A stretch of 64,000 nucleotides of DNA from Alphaproteobacteria bacterium (GCA_015231795.1 JADGAX010000003.1:62001-126000); one strand, 5' to 3'. Counted from the first letter of the stretch, positions 1-8,952 are shown. Translations and numbers: made by a program. The notes: generated by a model from the letters alone, not told the origin.

Positions 1-1
1 A

Positions 2-373
2 TTCGCCAGCCACAAGCTGACCATTTCGGGCGTCCGTCTCGACGCGTCCGGCCTGACCATGCAGACGGTGACCGCCTCCAACTGGACCGACTCGTCCACC
101 ATCGAATCGGGCATTGCCCAGGTCGATGCCGGTCTGAAGTCGCTGCGCGCCGAGGCCAGCTCGTTCGGTTCGAACAACTCGGTCCTGCAGATCCGCTTGG
201 ACTTCACCAAGAACCTGATCAATACCTTGGAAGAAGGCGCCGCCAAGCTGGTGAACGCCGACATCAACGAGGAATCCGCCAACCTGCTTTCGCTGCAAAC
301 TCGTCAGCAGTTGGGTATTACCTCGCTGTCGCTGGCCAACCAGTCCGAGCAGTCGATCCTTAAGCTCTTCTAA
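2..373 (+). CDS. Flagellin, C-terminal part (cut by window edge)
   Basis: The reading frame is open from the first bases of the window and ends in the typical flagellin C-terminal D0/D1 helices. These include the stretches NLINTLEEGAAKLVNADINE and SLQTRQQLGITSLSLANQ, which polymerise into the filament core. The first in-frame ATG is at 59, but the coding sequence clearly extends upstream of the window, so this is a partial gene. A strong terminator follows, and the flagellin regulators flaF and flbT converge from the other side. Only the C-terminal 123 residues are seen, so which flagellin paralogue this is cannot be told. Confidence 0.93.
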   Translation, partial: FASHKLTISGVRLDASGLTMQTVTASNWTDSSTIESGIAQVDAGLKSLRAEASSFGSNNSVLQIRLDFTKNLINTLEEGAAKLVNADINEESANLLSLQTRQQLGITSLSLANQSEQSILKLF

Positions 374-400
374 GAGCGAAGCTAGCAGTCAAATTGGGAA

Positions 401-427
401 GGGGGCGCTCCACCGGCGCCCCCTTTT
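401..427 (+). terminator. Rho-independent terminator of flagellin
   Basis: An 8-bp perfect stem (GGGGGCGC at 401-408 with GCGCCCCC at 416-423) closes a 7-nt loop and is followed directly by four T. It sits 28 bases after the flagellin stop codon. Confidence 0.88.
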
Positions 428-458
428 CCTTTGTTCAGCGCGCCTCACGTCGGCATAC

Positions 459-487
459 AAAAACGCCCCGGAAGTCCGGGGCGTTTT
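459..487 (-). terminator. Terminator of flbT-flaF, probably bidirectional
   Basis: The stem AACGCCCCGGA / TCCGGGGCGTT is flanked by A on one side and T on the other, so it can act on both strands. It lies just past the flaF stop codon and is the natural end of the leftward flbT-flaF transcript. It may also back up the flagellin terminator. Confidence 0.8.
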
Positions 488-508
488 GGCTTCGGCGGAA
501 ACCGAAGA

Positions 509-946
509 TCAGGCGGAGATGCCGCCTGTCGGTGAAGGCGGGGGCGTTGCCGGGGCCGGGCTTGGTTCGCCAGCGGCATCCGGGGGCGAAATGCGCAGCC
601 CTTCGGCCAAATTGCGATTCACGTTGATCAACACATCCAGAAGATTCGCCGTGCCTTCGGCCAGCGCCTTGGCGGTCTGCTTGTCGACGAAAATGCTCAG
701 GCTCATGATGTTGGCCTTCAATTCCGGCGGCAGCTTGTTGTTCTTGTCGGTGATGTCGGTCTGGATGATGGTCCAGAGCAGATGATTGAACCTAAGCGCC
801 TGACTGAAGGCTTGGTAATTGTCGACGTCCTTCTTGGCTTCTTCAAGCAGGAACGCCGCCTTCGTCAGCGCCATCGCCTCGACCTCGCGGGGAGACATGG
901 CGGTCTTTTGAGCGTCGCTGTAGGCGTTAATCTTATCCTTGGCCAT
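509..946 (-). CDS. flaF: Flagellar biosynthesis regulator FlaF
   Basis: This 145-residue protein has the FlaF family core, with the SPREVEAMAL segment near residue 20 and a helical region to about residue 120. In alphaproteobacteria FlaF works with FlbT to couple flagellin synthesis and secretion to flagellar assembly. The C-terminal 25 residues are proline- and alanine-rich and look disordered. The start is supported by GGAGG nine bases upstream. It overlaps the end of flbT by 14 bases, so the two are co-transcribed and probably translationally coupled, and the pair faces the flagellin gene. Confidence 0.88.
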   Translation of the reverse strand: MAKDKINAYSDAQKTAMSPREVEAMALTKAAFLLEEAKKDVDNYQAFSQALRFNHLLWTIIQTDITDKNNKLPPELKANIMSLSIFVDKQTAKALAEGTANLLDVLINVNRNLAEGLRISPPDAAGEPSPAPATPPPSPTGGISA

Positions 947-1331
947 GAGACAGAACCTCCTGTTCGAAATCTATCAGCTTTCTGCAGACCTTCAAAGCCT
1001 GGTAATGGTCGCCTTCAAGGATGCGCTGAGACATTTCCATGATGATTCCCAAGACTTTTTCGTTGGGAACCGCGTTGACGAACTCGCGGACGAAGGAAAA
1101 GTAAAGATCGTGATAGTCCTTTTCCTGCCGGGGATTGGCGTACATGTTCAAGACGGTGACATAGATTTTTTTTGCGGCGGTGTCGGCTTCGTCAGGCGTG
1201 ATGACCTCACGTTCCTTCAACACGGGCACCTTGTTCAAGATCACCAATTCGGCCTTGGTGCCGCCATTGGAAATGACGGCCGTGCCGATCAACGCCTTTT
1301 CATGCGGCTTCAACGTAATTTTCAAGGGCAT
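933..1331 (-). CDS. flbT: Flagellin mRNA regulator FlbT
   Basis: This is a FlbT-family protein of about 132 residues. FlbT binds the 5' untranslated region of flagellin mRNA in Caulobacter and controls its stability and translation in response to flagellar assembly. The N-terminal MPLKITLKPHEK matches the usual family start, so the ATG at 1331 is chosen over a TTG six codons upstream. TTGGGAG lies 11 bases before it. The gene is first in a two-gene leftward operon with flaF, next to a flagellin gene, which is the standard alphaproteobacterial arrangement. Confidence 0.9.
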   Translation of the reverse strand: MPLKITLKPHEKALIGTAVISNGGTKAELVILNKVPVLKEREVITPDEADTAAKKIYVTVLNMYANPRQEKDYHDLYFSFVREFVNAVPNEKVLGIIMEMSQRILEGDHYQALKVCRKLIDFEQEVLSHGQG

Positions 1332-1441
1332 GAAAATGCCAACTCCCAAATGAACAAGCCGAAGTATGCCCCAAATTCATTAACAACAATAGACCTGCAA
1401 ATGGGCAGGGTCGAGTCGTAGAAAGAAAATCTGCCAAGAAA

Positions 1442-1468
1442 AGAAAACGGGCCGCTTTTGGCGGCCCG
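1442..1468 (-). terminator. Terminator of the glycine-zipper lipoprotein gene
   Basis: The stem CGGGCCGC (1448-1455) / GCGGCCCG (1461-1468) has a 5-nt loop. On the minus strand it is followed by TTTTCTT, as expected for an intrinsic terminator 29 bases after the stop codon of the lipoprotein. Confidence 0.85.
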
Positions 1469-1496
1469 CTCTCGTCATGTGTTTGAAAACAAATGA

Positions 1497-2003
1497 TCAG
1501 CCGGTCAGACCGGTGGCGGCCCAACTGCCGTCTTGCATGCGGCAGGCGGTTCCCTGGGTGGTGCCGCTGTTGCGCGGGGTGGCGACGCTGGCCTGGAAAT
1601 CGCGGCACAACGTGCCGTCGCTCATCATATAGGTGTTGGTCGGCATGAAGACGCCCGAATTGCCGGTCTCATCATTGTTCCAGCCGGCGGCTTGGCCGTT
1701 GGGCAGGCTGGCAAAGGCCTGATTCGCCGTATTTTCAGCCTTGCGCATATCCATCTGCGACAGCATGGCGCCTGCCTGCGCACCGACATAGGCGCCTGCC
1801 GCGGCGCCTAGGGCGGCATAAACGACGCGGCTCCAACCGGCGCCGGGTCCACCGTAATAGACGGCCAAACCGCCAATAACGGCGCCCGTTGCGGCGCCCA
1901 TGGCTTCGCCCATGCTGGCCGGACCACCCGTTCTGGGCGGCATGTTGGCGCAACCGGACAGAAGAAGAGCGCCCGAAAGCGCCACGACGATCGACTTCTT
2001 CAT
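1497..2003 (-). CDS. Glycine-zipper outer-membrane lipoprotein (17-kDa surface-antigen type)
   Basis: This 168-residue protein starts with a lipoprotein signal peptide ending in the lipobox LLSG-C (Cys at about residue 18). A Gly/Ala-rich region (residues 28-80) with the GxxxG spacing of glycine-zipper proteins follows, and then a C-terminal domain with two cysteines. This layout is that of the Rickettsia 17-kDa surface-antigen or RT0821-like family, whose exact role is unknown. The ATG at 2003 is preferred over a longer frame because AAGGAG lies a few bases upstream and the signal peptide begins there. The gene is monocistronic with its own terminator. Confidence 0.78.
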   Translation of the reverse strand: MKKSIVVALSGALLLSGCANMPPRTGGPASMGEAMGAATGAVIGGLAVYYGGPGAGWSRVVYAALGAAAGAYVGAQAGAMLSQMDMRKAENTANQAFASLPNGQAAGWNNDETGNSGVFMPTNTYMMSDGTLCRDFQASVATPRNSGTTQGTACRMQDGSWAATGLTG

Positions 2004-2215
2004 CCCTTGGGTCTCCTTACCTTTTGGACGAAACTGGTATCGGCAGCACCGTTCCGGCCACCGCAACTCCTGTGGATAATATCTGAAAAGTGTCGGCGAA
2101 TCGAGCAGTTCCGCGCTTCTTCGGCTCCTTCTGCCCAACTGATTGAAAAATATCGGTCACTGTTGCAAAAGAGATTCGCTTGTCAGGCCCCGTGCGGGGG
2201 CTTCATAGTCGCTCC

Positions 2216-3148
2216 ATGAGCTTACCCATTGATTCCATTGGGGCCGTTTATCTGGCGGCCCAGGGCTTCGAGTCCGAGCTGGCCCATGAATTGGGGGCCG
2301 ATGCCTTGTCCTTGGGTGGCGGGCTTTGGGCGACGCAGGCGCGGCCGCGCCCGGCCGCCTGGGCGCAGAACATCTGGCTGCAGCCAGAACTCATTCCCGT
2401 TGCCTCCATCGGCCAAGCGGTCAAGGAGTTGAAGGCAAGGGGGCGCAATTGGGCCGCCACGGCCTTTCACCTGCACCGGCGCACGCAGCTGATCTTGGAC
2501 CAGTTGCCAAAGGTGTCGGCCAAGCCGCTGGTTTTTCCCACTCCGGCCCCCACGGCGCCCATGGGCGCCTTTGCGCTTTTGGAGGCGGGCACGCTTTTGG
2601 CGTCGCCTCGAACCTCTAGCCCCTTTGCTAACGGCGAGGCGAAATTCGTCGAGGACAGGTCCAATCCGCCCAATCGCGCCTATCTGAAATTATGGGAGGC
2701 ATTGACCCGGATTCGCCGTTATCCGCAACCGGGCGAGACATGTCTTGATCTTGGCGCCAGTCCGGGCGGTTGGACCTGGGTGCTGGCTGGGTTGGGGGCC
2801 GCCGTCACCGCCATCGACAAGGCGCCGCTGGATCCCAAAATCACAGCCCTGCCCAATGTGACTTGCCGACAAGACAGCGCTTTCGCGCTTGATCCCAAAA
2901 TAGTCGGCCCCGTCGATTGGCTGTGCTCGGATGTGATCTGCTATCCCGAGCGATTGCTGGAGCTGATCGAACGCTGGCAGGGTCAGGCCAGGAATTTCGT
3001 AATCACGGTCAAGCTGCAAGGCGAAACGGATCATGCCGTCATTGACCGCTTCAAGTCTTTCCCAGGCAGCCGCATCGTGCATCTGTTTCACAACAAGCAT
3101 GAGCTGACCTGGATATCCACCGAAGATCCTCTGCCCGATTATCTGTGA
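2216..3148 (+). CDS. RlmM-like 23S rRNA 2'-O-methyltransferase (FtsJ-type)
   Basis: This is a 310-residue SAM-dependent methyltransferase. The N-terminal third resembles the RNA-binding part of RlmM. The Rossmann fold begins with the SAM-binding motif LDLGASPGGWTW (about 177-188), typical of FtsJ/RrmJ enzymes, followed by CSDVIC and a lysine in VKLQGE. RlmM methylates the ribose of C2498 in 23S rRNA in E. coli. The same target here is inferred from fold and domain order and is not proven. The stop overlaps nothing downstream, but the next gene starts only 11 bases later, so the two form an operon. Confidence 0.75.
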   Translation: MSLPIDSIGAVYLAAQGFESELAHELGADALSLGGGLWATQARPRPAAWAQNIWLQPELIPVASIGQAVKELKARGRNWAATAFHLHRRTQLILDQLPKVSAKPLVFPTPAPTAPMGAFALLEAGTLLASPRTSSPFANGEAKFVEDRSNPPNRAYLKLWEALTRIRRYPQPGETCLDLGASPGGWTWVLAGLGAAVTAIDKAPLDPKITALPNVTCRQDSAFALDPKIVGPVDWLCSDVICYPERLLELIERWQGQARNFVITVKLQGETDHAVIDRFKSFPGSRIVHLFHNKHELTWISTEDPLPDYL

Positions 3149-3159
3149 CAGGAGCCGCC

Positions 3160-3765
3160 ATGACGCCGCCCAAAACATTGTTCGACTTGGCCGGAGCGAA
3201 ACCGCAAGCAGCCCGCTGGTCCCAGGCGGCGTTGCTGCTGATCGATCATCAACTGGAATACGATGTCGGCGGCGGTCTTGAACTGCCCGACATCCTGGCG
3301 GCAAAGGCAGAATTGCTTCGCCTGCTCGCATTGGCCCGAGCCAAGGGCGCGCCTGTGATCCATGTCGCCCATCATGGACGCCCGGGCGGCGGACTGTTCG
3401 ATCCCAGCGGCCCCAAAAGCGGCTTCATGACCGAGGCCCTGCCCAGCGCTGGCGAAACGGTAATCCTGAAAGGGTTGCCCAACGCATTCGCCAAGACCAA
3501 TCTTCATGAAACGCTGACCAATATCGGTCGTAAGGATCTGATCGTGGCGGGATTCATGACGCATATGTGCGTCAGCACCACGGTTCGTGCCTGCTCGGAA
3601 ATCGGATATCTGCCGACCGTGGTGGCCAGGGCCTGCGCGTCACGGGATTTGCCCGACCCATGCGGTTCGGCCATTCCTGCCGAAGTCGTGCATCAGGTGG
3701 CGTTGGCCGAATTGTCCGACCGCTTTGCGGTGGTGGTCAAGACAGCGTTGGAAATACAAGATTAA
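3160..3765 (+). CDS. Cysteine hydrolase of the isochorismatase family
   Basis: This 201-residue protein has the catalytic triad of isochorismatase-like hydrolases: Asp29 in LLLIDHQ, Lys104 in VILKG and Cys137 in THMCVST. Family members cleave isochorismate, nicotinamide, N-carbamoyl compounds or ureidoacrylate, and sequence alone does not tell which substrate is used here. The ATG at 3160, with AGGAG six bases upstream, is preferred over the GTG at 3145, which overlaps the previous stop codon. It is probably co-transcribed with the RlmM-like gene. Confidence 0.85.
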   Translation: MTPPKTLFDLAGAKPQAARWSQAALLLIDHQLEYDVGGGLELPDILAAKAELLRLLALARAKGAPVIHVAHHGRPGGGLFDPSGPKSGFMTEALPSAGETVILKGLPNAFAKTNLHETLTNIGRKDLIVAGFMTHMCVSTTVRACSEIGYLPTVVARACASRDLPDPCGSAIPAEVVHQVALAELSDRFAVVVKTALEIQD

Positions 3766-4070
3766 GCGGCTGCACTAAAGTCGGGATTGGCATGTTTGTG
3801 GTTTGCATGGGCCACATAGCCGTAGGACTTGTCGATCTGTCGGGCTTCGGGGGCCGAAGGACGCTCAGCGGCCTTGGCCAGAACCTGCCAACTGGCGGCT
3901 GGCATCGTACCAGCCAAGTCACTGGCCCGGCCATGCTGCAATTGCGACTGTTCGCCAAAGGAATTTTCCGGCGCCGCAAAAGCACTGCCCGCGTTTGGTT
4001 GCGGGTTGACCTGGGCCAGTGCCCCCCTGGGAATAATACCGTTCAGACGGTTGCCGATGGAAAGTGACAT
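3762..4070 (-). CDS. Hypothetical protein, about 102 residues
   Basis: This open frame converges with the cysteine hydrolase and overlaps its end by four bases. The product starts MSLSIGNRLNGIIPRG, is rich in Ala, Gln, Asn and Pro, and has no membrane segment or recognisable domain. The ATG at 4070 has only a weak ribosome-binding site; a GTG at 4106 would add 12 residues. I do not recognise a family. It fills an otherwise empty 400-base gap and its composition looks protein-like, but it could be spurious. Confidence 0.4.
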   Translation of the reverse strand: MSLSIGNRLNGIIPRGALAQVNPQPNAGSAFAAPENSFGEQSQLQHGRASDLAGTMPAASWQVLAKAAERPSAPEARQIDKSYGYVAHANHKHANPDFSAAA

Positions 4071-4176
4071 GGCGGTCTCGCTTGGATGTTCGGAGGCAAT
4101 CGCCACCGTAAGACCAGCCTAGCGCCATCTTGTCGGCGACGCTGTGCGCGAGGTCACAAGCTGACTGTGAGCGCCG

Positions 4177-5343
4177 TCACACCGCCATCGCCAATGCCAG
4201 GATTTTCTCGACGCCGTCCTTGTCGATATCCTTGCGTTCGCCCAGAGGCAGGCTGCCCCGTTCGCTCAAGCGCTGTGCGACGATCTTGGGCGTATCCGAA
4301 GCTAGGCCGTAGGACCCAAGCCCCGCCGGAACGCCAACCGACTTGAAGAAGGCGCAAGTGCAAGCGATCGCTTGGTCGATGCGCTGGGATTCCGTACCAT
4401 CCTTGACGGCCCAAATCCGTTCGGCGAATTGCAGCAGCTTTTCGCGTTTGGCCTCGCGCTGCACCTCGATCAGTCCCGGCCAGACGCCCGCCAGCGTGCG
4501 CGCGTGATCGATGCCGTACAGGGCCGTCAGTTCGTGGCCGATCAGATGCGTGCTCCAATCTTGCGGCACGCCAACGGCGATCAGTCCGTTCAGCGCCATG
4601 GTGGCTGACCACATCAGGTTGGCCCTGGCGTCGTAGGACGCAGGCTCGGCCATGGCCGCCGGCGCGATGTCGATCAGCGTCGACAGCACCGACTCGGCCA
4701 TGCGGTCTTGCAATGCGGCCTGTGCGGGAAAGGTCAGATATTGCTCGAGCACATGCACGAAGGCGTCGACGATGCCGTTGCCGATCTGGCGGGCGGGCAG
4801 GGTGAATGTGGTTTCGGGGTCCAGAACCGCAAAGACGGGCATGACATGGGGCGAGCCGAAGGCCAGCTTCTCGCCGGTCGATGACCGGCTGATCACCGCA
4901 TAGGCGTTCATCTCAGAGCCGGTGGCGGGCAGAGTCAGCACCACGCCCAGCGGTACGGCGCTGGCAATGGGGGCGCGTTTGGTCAGGATGGTCCAGGCGT
5001 CGCCTTCGAATGGAATGGCGGCGGCGATCAACTTGCAGCCGTCGGCCACGCTGCCGCCGCCCACGGCCAGGATGAAATCGATCTTCTCCAGGCGAGACAG
5101 TTCAACCGCCCGCATCAGCGTTTCAAATTTGGGATTGGGTTCGATGCCAGCGAATTCGACGAAGAAAAGCCCGGCCTTGGAGAGGGCCTTGGTCACTTGC
5201 GCATGCACGCCATTGGCCTTGATGCTGCCGCCGCCATAGGCCAGCAGCACGCGCGACCCTTTGGGAATTTCCTTGGCGATCTGGGCGATCTGGCCTTGGC
5301 CGAAAAGTACCTTCACCGTGTTCTGGTAAACGAAGGGAGTCAT
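4177..5343 (-). CDS. yqhD: Iron-dependent NADPH alcohol/aldehyde dehydrogenase (YqhD type)
   Basis: The 388-residue protein aligns from memory along its whole length with E. coli YqhD (387 residues), an NADPH-dependent reductase of short and lipid-derived aldehydes. Visible features are the nucleotide-binding GGGS motifs at about 37-40 and 95-98, and metal ligands Asp193, His197, His266 and His280. AGAGGTGAC precedes the ATG. It lies nine bases after the penicillin-binding protein gene and is therefore second in that operon. The functional link between a murein synthase and an aldehyde reductase is unclear. Confidence 0.87.
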   Translation of the reverse strand: MTPFVYQNTVKVLFGQGQIAQIAKEIPKGSRVLLAYGGGSIKANGVHAQVTKALSKAGLFFVEFAGIEPNPKFETLMRAVELSRLEKIDFILAVGGGSVADGCKLIAAAIPFEGDAWTILTKRAPIASAVPLGVVLTLPATGSEMNAYAVISRSSTGEKLAFGSPHVMPVFAVLDPETTFTLPARQIGNGIVDAFVHVLEQYLTFPAQAALQDRMAESVLSTLIDIAPAAMAEPASYDARANLMWSATMALNGLIAVGVPQDWSTHLIGHELTALYGIDHARTLAGVWPGLIEVQREAKREKLLQFAERIWAVKDGTESQRIDQAIACTCAFFKSVGVPAGLGSYGLASDTPKIVAQRLSERGSLPLGERKDIDKDGVEKILALAMAV

Positions 5344-5352
5344 GTGTCACCT

Positions 5353-7353
5353 CTATTCGCCGATGCCGATGCCTTTCAACAGCTTCTTCAACATGCCGCC
5401 CGCATCATCGACGGCTCGCGAGATATCCGGCAGTTCTGGGGCTTCGAAGATGGGTGTTTGCGCGTGCCACGAATCGGCCAGCGGCCTGACGGGCAGGCCC
5501 GCATGGGCGGCTTCCATCACCTCGCGCCACAATTTGGCGGGCAGGCTGCTGCCCGTCACCTTCTTCATCGGCTTGGCGTCGTCATTGCCGATCCAGACCA
5601 CGGCGACGCGGTCGGCGGTAAAGCCTGCGAACCAAGCGTCACGGTAATTCTGGCTGGTGCCGGTCTTGCCTGCGACTGGCCTGCCGCCCGCCAGCGCCGC
5701 CGCCTTGCCGGTGCCGCTGGCGATCACCTCTGCCAGCATCTCATGCATGCCGGAAAGTGCCTGCGGGCTGATGACGCGCCTTGGTTCCATGGGTTCGAAA
5801 CGCCAAAGAACCGGGCCGTGGGTTTCGGCCACTTCGACGATGCCGAAGGGTTGGGTATAGAGACCGCCATTAGCCAGGGCGGCGTAAGCGCCCGCCAGCT
5901 CAAGGGGACTGGTTTCGCTGGATCCCAAGGCCAGGGTGGCGTCGGGGCGCAATTCCGACAGGATGCCCAACCTTCTTGCGGTGGCGATGACGCTTTTTAG
6001 CCCCACTTCCTCGGCCAACCGCACGGCGGCGGTGTTCAGCGATTGGGCCAGCGCCGTCTTCAAGGTGACGGTTCCCAGGAATTTGCCGGTGTAATTGTCG
6101 GGGCTCCAATCGCCCATCTGGATGGGCGCGTCCTCGACTGTGTCGTCGGGCGTCATGCCTGCTTCCAGGGCGGCCAGATAGACGAAGGTCTTGAAGCTAG
6201 ACCCGGGCTGGCGCTTGGCCTGATAGGCGCGGTCGAACTGGCTTTCGTCATAGTCGCGCCCGCCGATATAGGCCTTGATGGCGCCGTCGGTCGCCAGCAC
6301 GACGGCGGCTCCCTGCGTGGCGTTCAGCTTGTCGCCCTGGCCGTCGAGCATGGCCTTCACCCGCGCCTCGGCCTTCATCTGCGCCACGCGGTCCAGCGTG
6401 GTGGTGACGGTCAGGTCCTTGCCTTCGGTGCCGGGCATGGCGGCCACTTGGGCCAAAATCCAATCGACGAAATAGCGCCCATAGCTGGGACGCACGCGAG
6501 AGGTGGCGGCCACTTCCTCGCGCTTGGCCTTTGCGGCTTCGTCTGGCGTGATCGCTTCAGCATTGACCATGTTCTCCAGCACTTGGGCGGTGCGCGAGCG
6601 GGCCTTTTCGGGATCGTTGGCCGGGCTGTAGCGCGACGGAGCCTTCAACAGACCTGCGATCAGCGCCGATTCGTAAAGGCTCAGCTTGCGGGCCGATTTC
6701 CCGAAATAGCGCCTTGCCGCGGCATCGACGCCATAGGTGCCCGATCCCAGATAGACGCGGTTCAGATAGATGGTCAGAATCTCGCGCTTGCTGAACCTGT
6801 TTTCCAGTTTGAAGGCCAGGATGGCTTCCTGCACCTTGCGCTTCAAGGTGCGTTCAGGGGTTAGGAACAGCACCTTGGCCAACTGCTGGGTAATGGTGCT
6901 GCCGCCCTGGCGCACGCCGCCCATCATCAGATTGCGCACCACAGCTCGGGCCAACCCGATGGGATCGATGCCGAAATGGCTGTAGAAGCGCCTGTCCTCG
7001 GTAGCCAGAACGGCGGCGGGCAGGCTTTTGGGCAGGTCGTCCAAGTCCAACGTTTCGCCGTAGACGTCGCCGATGGCGGCGATGGTTTCGCCGTCAGCCG
7101 CCAGCAAGGTGACTGCCGGTCGTCTCGTGGCGGCATTCAGGGATTCGATGTCGGGCAGATCCTGGGCATACCAGACGACGAGTCCGGCCAGCAGGAACGC
7201 GCCCAGCAGTCCCAGCTTGAACAGGACCAGCAGCCAGCGGCCCCATCCGCCCTTCCGGTTGCGCGGATGGCGAGGCTTCTTGCGCGCTCGCGCGCGACCG
7301 CTTTCCACGCTGGGGCGGTCGTCCTTGGAAGCGGTCAGGGGGCGGGAGGTCAT
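5353..7353 (-). CDS. Bifunctional penicillin-binding protein 1A (glycosyltransferase/transpeptidase)
   Basis: This is a class A PBP of 666 residues that polymerises and cross-links peptidoglycan in the periplasm. A basic cytoplasmic tail (1-38) leads into one membrane anchor (39-62). The GT51 glycosyltransferase domain follows, with catalytic Glu119 in TEDRRFYSH and the RQGGSTITQQLAK motif. The transpeptidase domain carries SSFK (Ser385), SLN (438-440) and KTG (563-565), so both activities look intact. It is short for PBP1A and lacks an obvious inserted OB-fold domain. It is the first gene of an operon with yqhD and is divergent from trkH. Confidence 0.9.
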   Translation of the reverse strand: MTSRPLTASKDDRPSVESGRARARKKPRHPRNRKGGWGRWLLVLFKLGLLGAFLLAGLVVWYAQDLPDIESLNAATRRPAVTLLAADGETIAAIGDVYGETLDLDDLPKSLPAAVLATEDRRFYSHFGIDPIGLARAVVRNLMMGGVRQGGSTITQQLAKVLFLTPERTLKRKVQEAILAFKLENRFSKREILTIYLNRVYLGSGTYGVDAAARRYFGKSARKLSLYESALIAGLLKAPSRYSPANDPEKARSRTAQVLENMVNAEAITPDEAAKAKREEVAATSRVRPSYGRYFVDWILAQVAAMPGTEGKDLTVTTTLDRVAQMKAEARVKAMLDGQGDKLNATQGAAVVLATDGAIKAYIGGRDYDESQFDRAYQAKRQPGSSFKTFVYLAALEAGMTPDDTVEDAPIQMGDWSPDNYTGKFLGTVTLKTALAQSLNTAAVRLAEEVGLKSVIATARRLGILSELRPDATLALGSSETSPLELAGAYAALANGGLYTQPFGIVEVAETHGPVLWRFEPMEPRRVISPQALSGMHEMLAEVIASGTGKAAALAGGRPVAGKTGTSQNYRDAWFAGFTADRVAVVWIGNDDAKPMKKVTGSSLPAKLWREVMEAAHAGLPVRPLADSWHAQTPIFEAPELPDISRAVDDAGGMLKKLLKGIGIGE

Positions 7354-7503
7354 AGTGCGGCGCAGAATGGCAGGGTGGTTTGGGCTTGTAAATGGCGGAT
7401 AACAGCCAAAGACGTTAATATATCGTCAGGCCTTGGAGCGCCCCTGGACAAGCCGGGGCGGGTAGGGGATAGTCTCGCGTTCCCACGGCATTTTGGAAAC
7501 CTA

Positions 7504-8949
7504 ATGGAACTGCGTCCGATTTTTCTGGTGCTTGGCCTGTTGGTGTCAACGCTGGCCTTGTTCATGTTCTTTCCGGCGCTGGCCGACCTTGTGGCGCACC
7601 ACGAGGATTGGAAGGTCTTCGGCATTTCGGGTCTGGTCACCTTCTTCACCGGCCTGCTGTTCGTGGTGGGAAGCCGGGGGTCGGTCAATCATTTCACCTT
7701 GCGCCACGGCTTCGTTCTGACGTCGCTGTCTTGGGTGGTGCTGTCGGCTTTTGGCGCTTTGCCTTTCGTCTTCTCGCATATGAGCATGAGCTATACCGAC
7801 GCCTATTTCGAGGCGATGTCGGGCCTGACCACCACCGGGGCGACGGTGATCGTGGGTCTGGACAACGCGCCCCCGGGCATTCTGCTGTGGCGGGCCATCT
7901 TGCATGGCATCGGCGGCGTCGGAATCATCGTGATGGCGGTGGCGGTGCTGCCCAGCCTGCGCGTCGGCGGCATGCAGTTCTTCCGCATGGAATCGTCCGA
8001 CAAGTCGGAAAAATTCATGCCCAAGGCGGCGCAGATGGCGATGGGAATCATCCTTGTCTATCTGGCTCTCGTCGTTTTGTGTTTCGTTGCGCTTTGGGCG
8101 GCGGGCATGTCGGCCTTTGACGCCATCTGCCATGCCTTGTCCGCCATCTCCACAGGCGGTTTCTCAACCAAGGACGCTTCGGTCGGTTACTTCGCCAATC
8201 CCTTGTTCGAATGGATCATCGTCTTCTTCATGCTTTCGGGCGCGTTGCCTTTGACCTATTACGTCCGGGTGGCCAAGGAAGGCTGGCAGGCGGCGGCCAA
8301 GGGAAGCCAAGTGCTGACTTTCCTGGGCGTGGTCGCAATCTTCGCGCTCGTCCTGACCCTTTGGCTTTGGATCGTCCGGGGCGACGGTTTTTTCGACGCG
8401 CTGCGCTTGGCGTCCTTCAACGTCATTTCGGTCATTACGACCACCGGTTTCGTGACGCAGGATTTCAGCCTGTGGGGCGATTTCGCCATGATGGTTTTTC
8501 TGCTGGCGGCCTTTGTCGGCGGCTGCACGGGATCGACGACCGGTTCGGTCAAGATCTTCCGCTGGCAGGTGCTGACTCGCTACGTGCGCACGCAGTTGGC
8601 GCTGATGTATCAGCCCAACCGCGTTTTCACCTTGAAATACGATCAGTCGACCTATTCCAACGATGTCGTGCTGTCGGTCATCATGTTCGTGGTCGTCTAT
8701 TTCCTCAGCACGGCCTTTCTGGCCCTGGCGGTCAGTCTGACCGGCCTCGATTTCCTGTCTGCCCTGACCGGCGTGGTGGCCAGCATTGGCAATATCGGCC
8801 CAGGGCTTGGCAACACGGTTGGGCCATGCTGCACCTTCGAGCCGCTGAACGACGCCGCCATCTGGCTGCTGTCGCTGGCCATGCTGCTGGGACGCCTTGA
8901 AATCTTCACCCTGCTGATCTTGTTGACGCCCAACTTCTGGCGGCGCTGA
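7504..8949 (+). CDS. trkH: Trk potassium uptake protein TrkH
   Basis: This is a 481-residue integral membrane protein, close to the 483 residues of E. coli TrkH. The four repeated pore loops with selectivity-filter glycines are visible as TTTGAT, STGGFS, TTTGFV and GNIGPG, each between hydrophobic helices. With a TrkA-type NAD-binding partner, encoded elsewhere, it imports potassium. The ATG at 7504 begins the first transmembrane helix; the frame is open much further upstream over the PBP gene on the other strand, but that part is not coding. It converges with the lipoprotein gene with a three-base gap. Confidence 0.92.
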   Translation: MELRPIFLVLGLLVSTLALFMFFPALADLVAHHEDWKVFGISGLVTFFTGLLFVVGSRGSVNHFTLRHGFVLTSLSWVVLSAFGALPFVFSHMSMSYTDAYFEAMSGLTTTGATVIVGLDNAPPGILLWRAILHGIGGVGIIVMAVAVLPSLRVGGMQFFRMESSDKSEKFMPKAAQMAMGIILVYLALVVLCFVALWAAGMSAFDAICHALSAISTGGFSTKDASVGYFANPLFEWIIVFFMLSGALPLTYYVRVAKEGWQAAAKGSQVLTFLGVVAIFALVLTLWLWIVRGDGFFDALRLASFNVISVITTTGFVTQDFSLWGDFAMMVFLLAAFVGGCTGSTTGSVKIFRWQVLTRYVRTQLALMYQPNRVFTLKYDQSTYSNDVVLSVIMFVVVYFLSTAFLALAVSLTGLDFLSALTGVVASIGNIGPGLGNTVGPCCTFEPLNDAAIWLLSLAMLLGRLEIFTLLILLTPNFWRR

Positions 8950-8952
8950 GGC

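Noticed and set aside
5197-6000. Rightward open frame opposite yqhD and the PBP gene
   Set aside because: It is long only because stop codons are rare in this frame of GC-rich DNA, and the opposite genes have full family motifs.
6976-7503. N-terminal extension of trkH
   Set aside because: The frame is open back to 6976, but this part lies opposite the PBP gene and is not membrane-like; TrkH has its normal length from the ATG at 7504.
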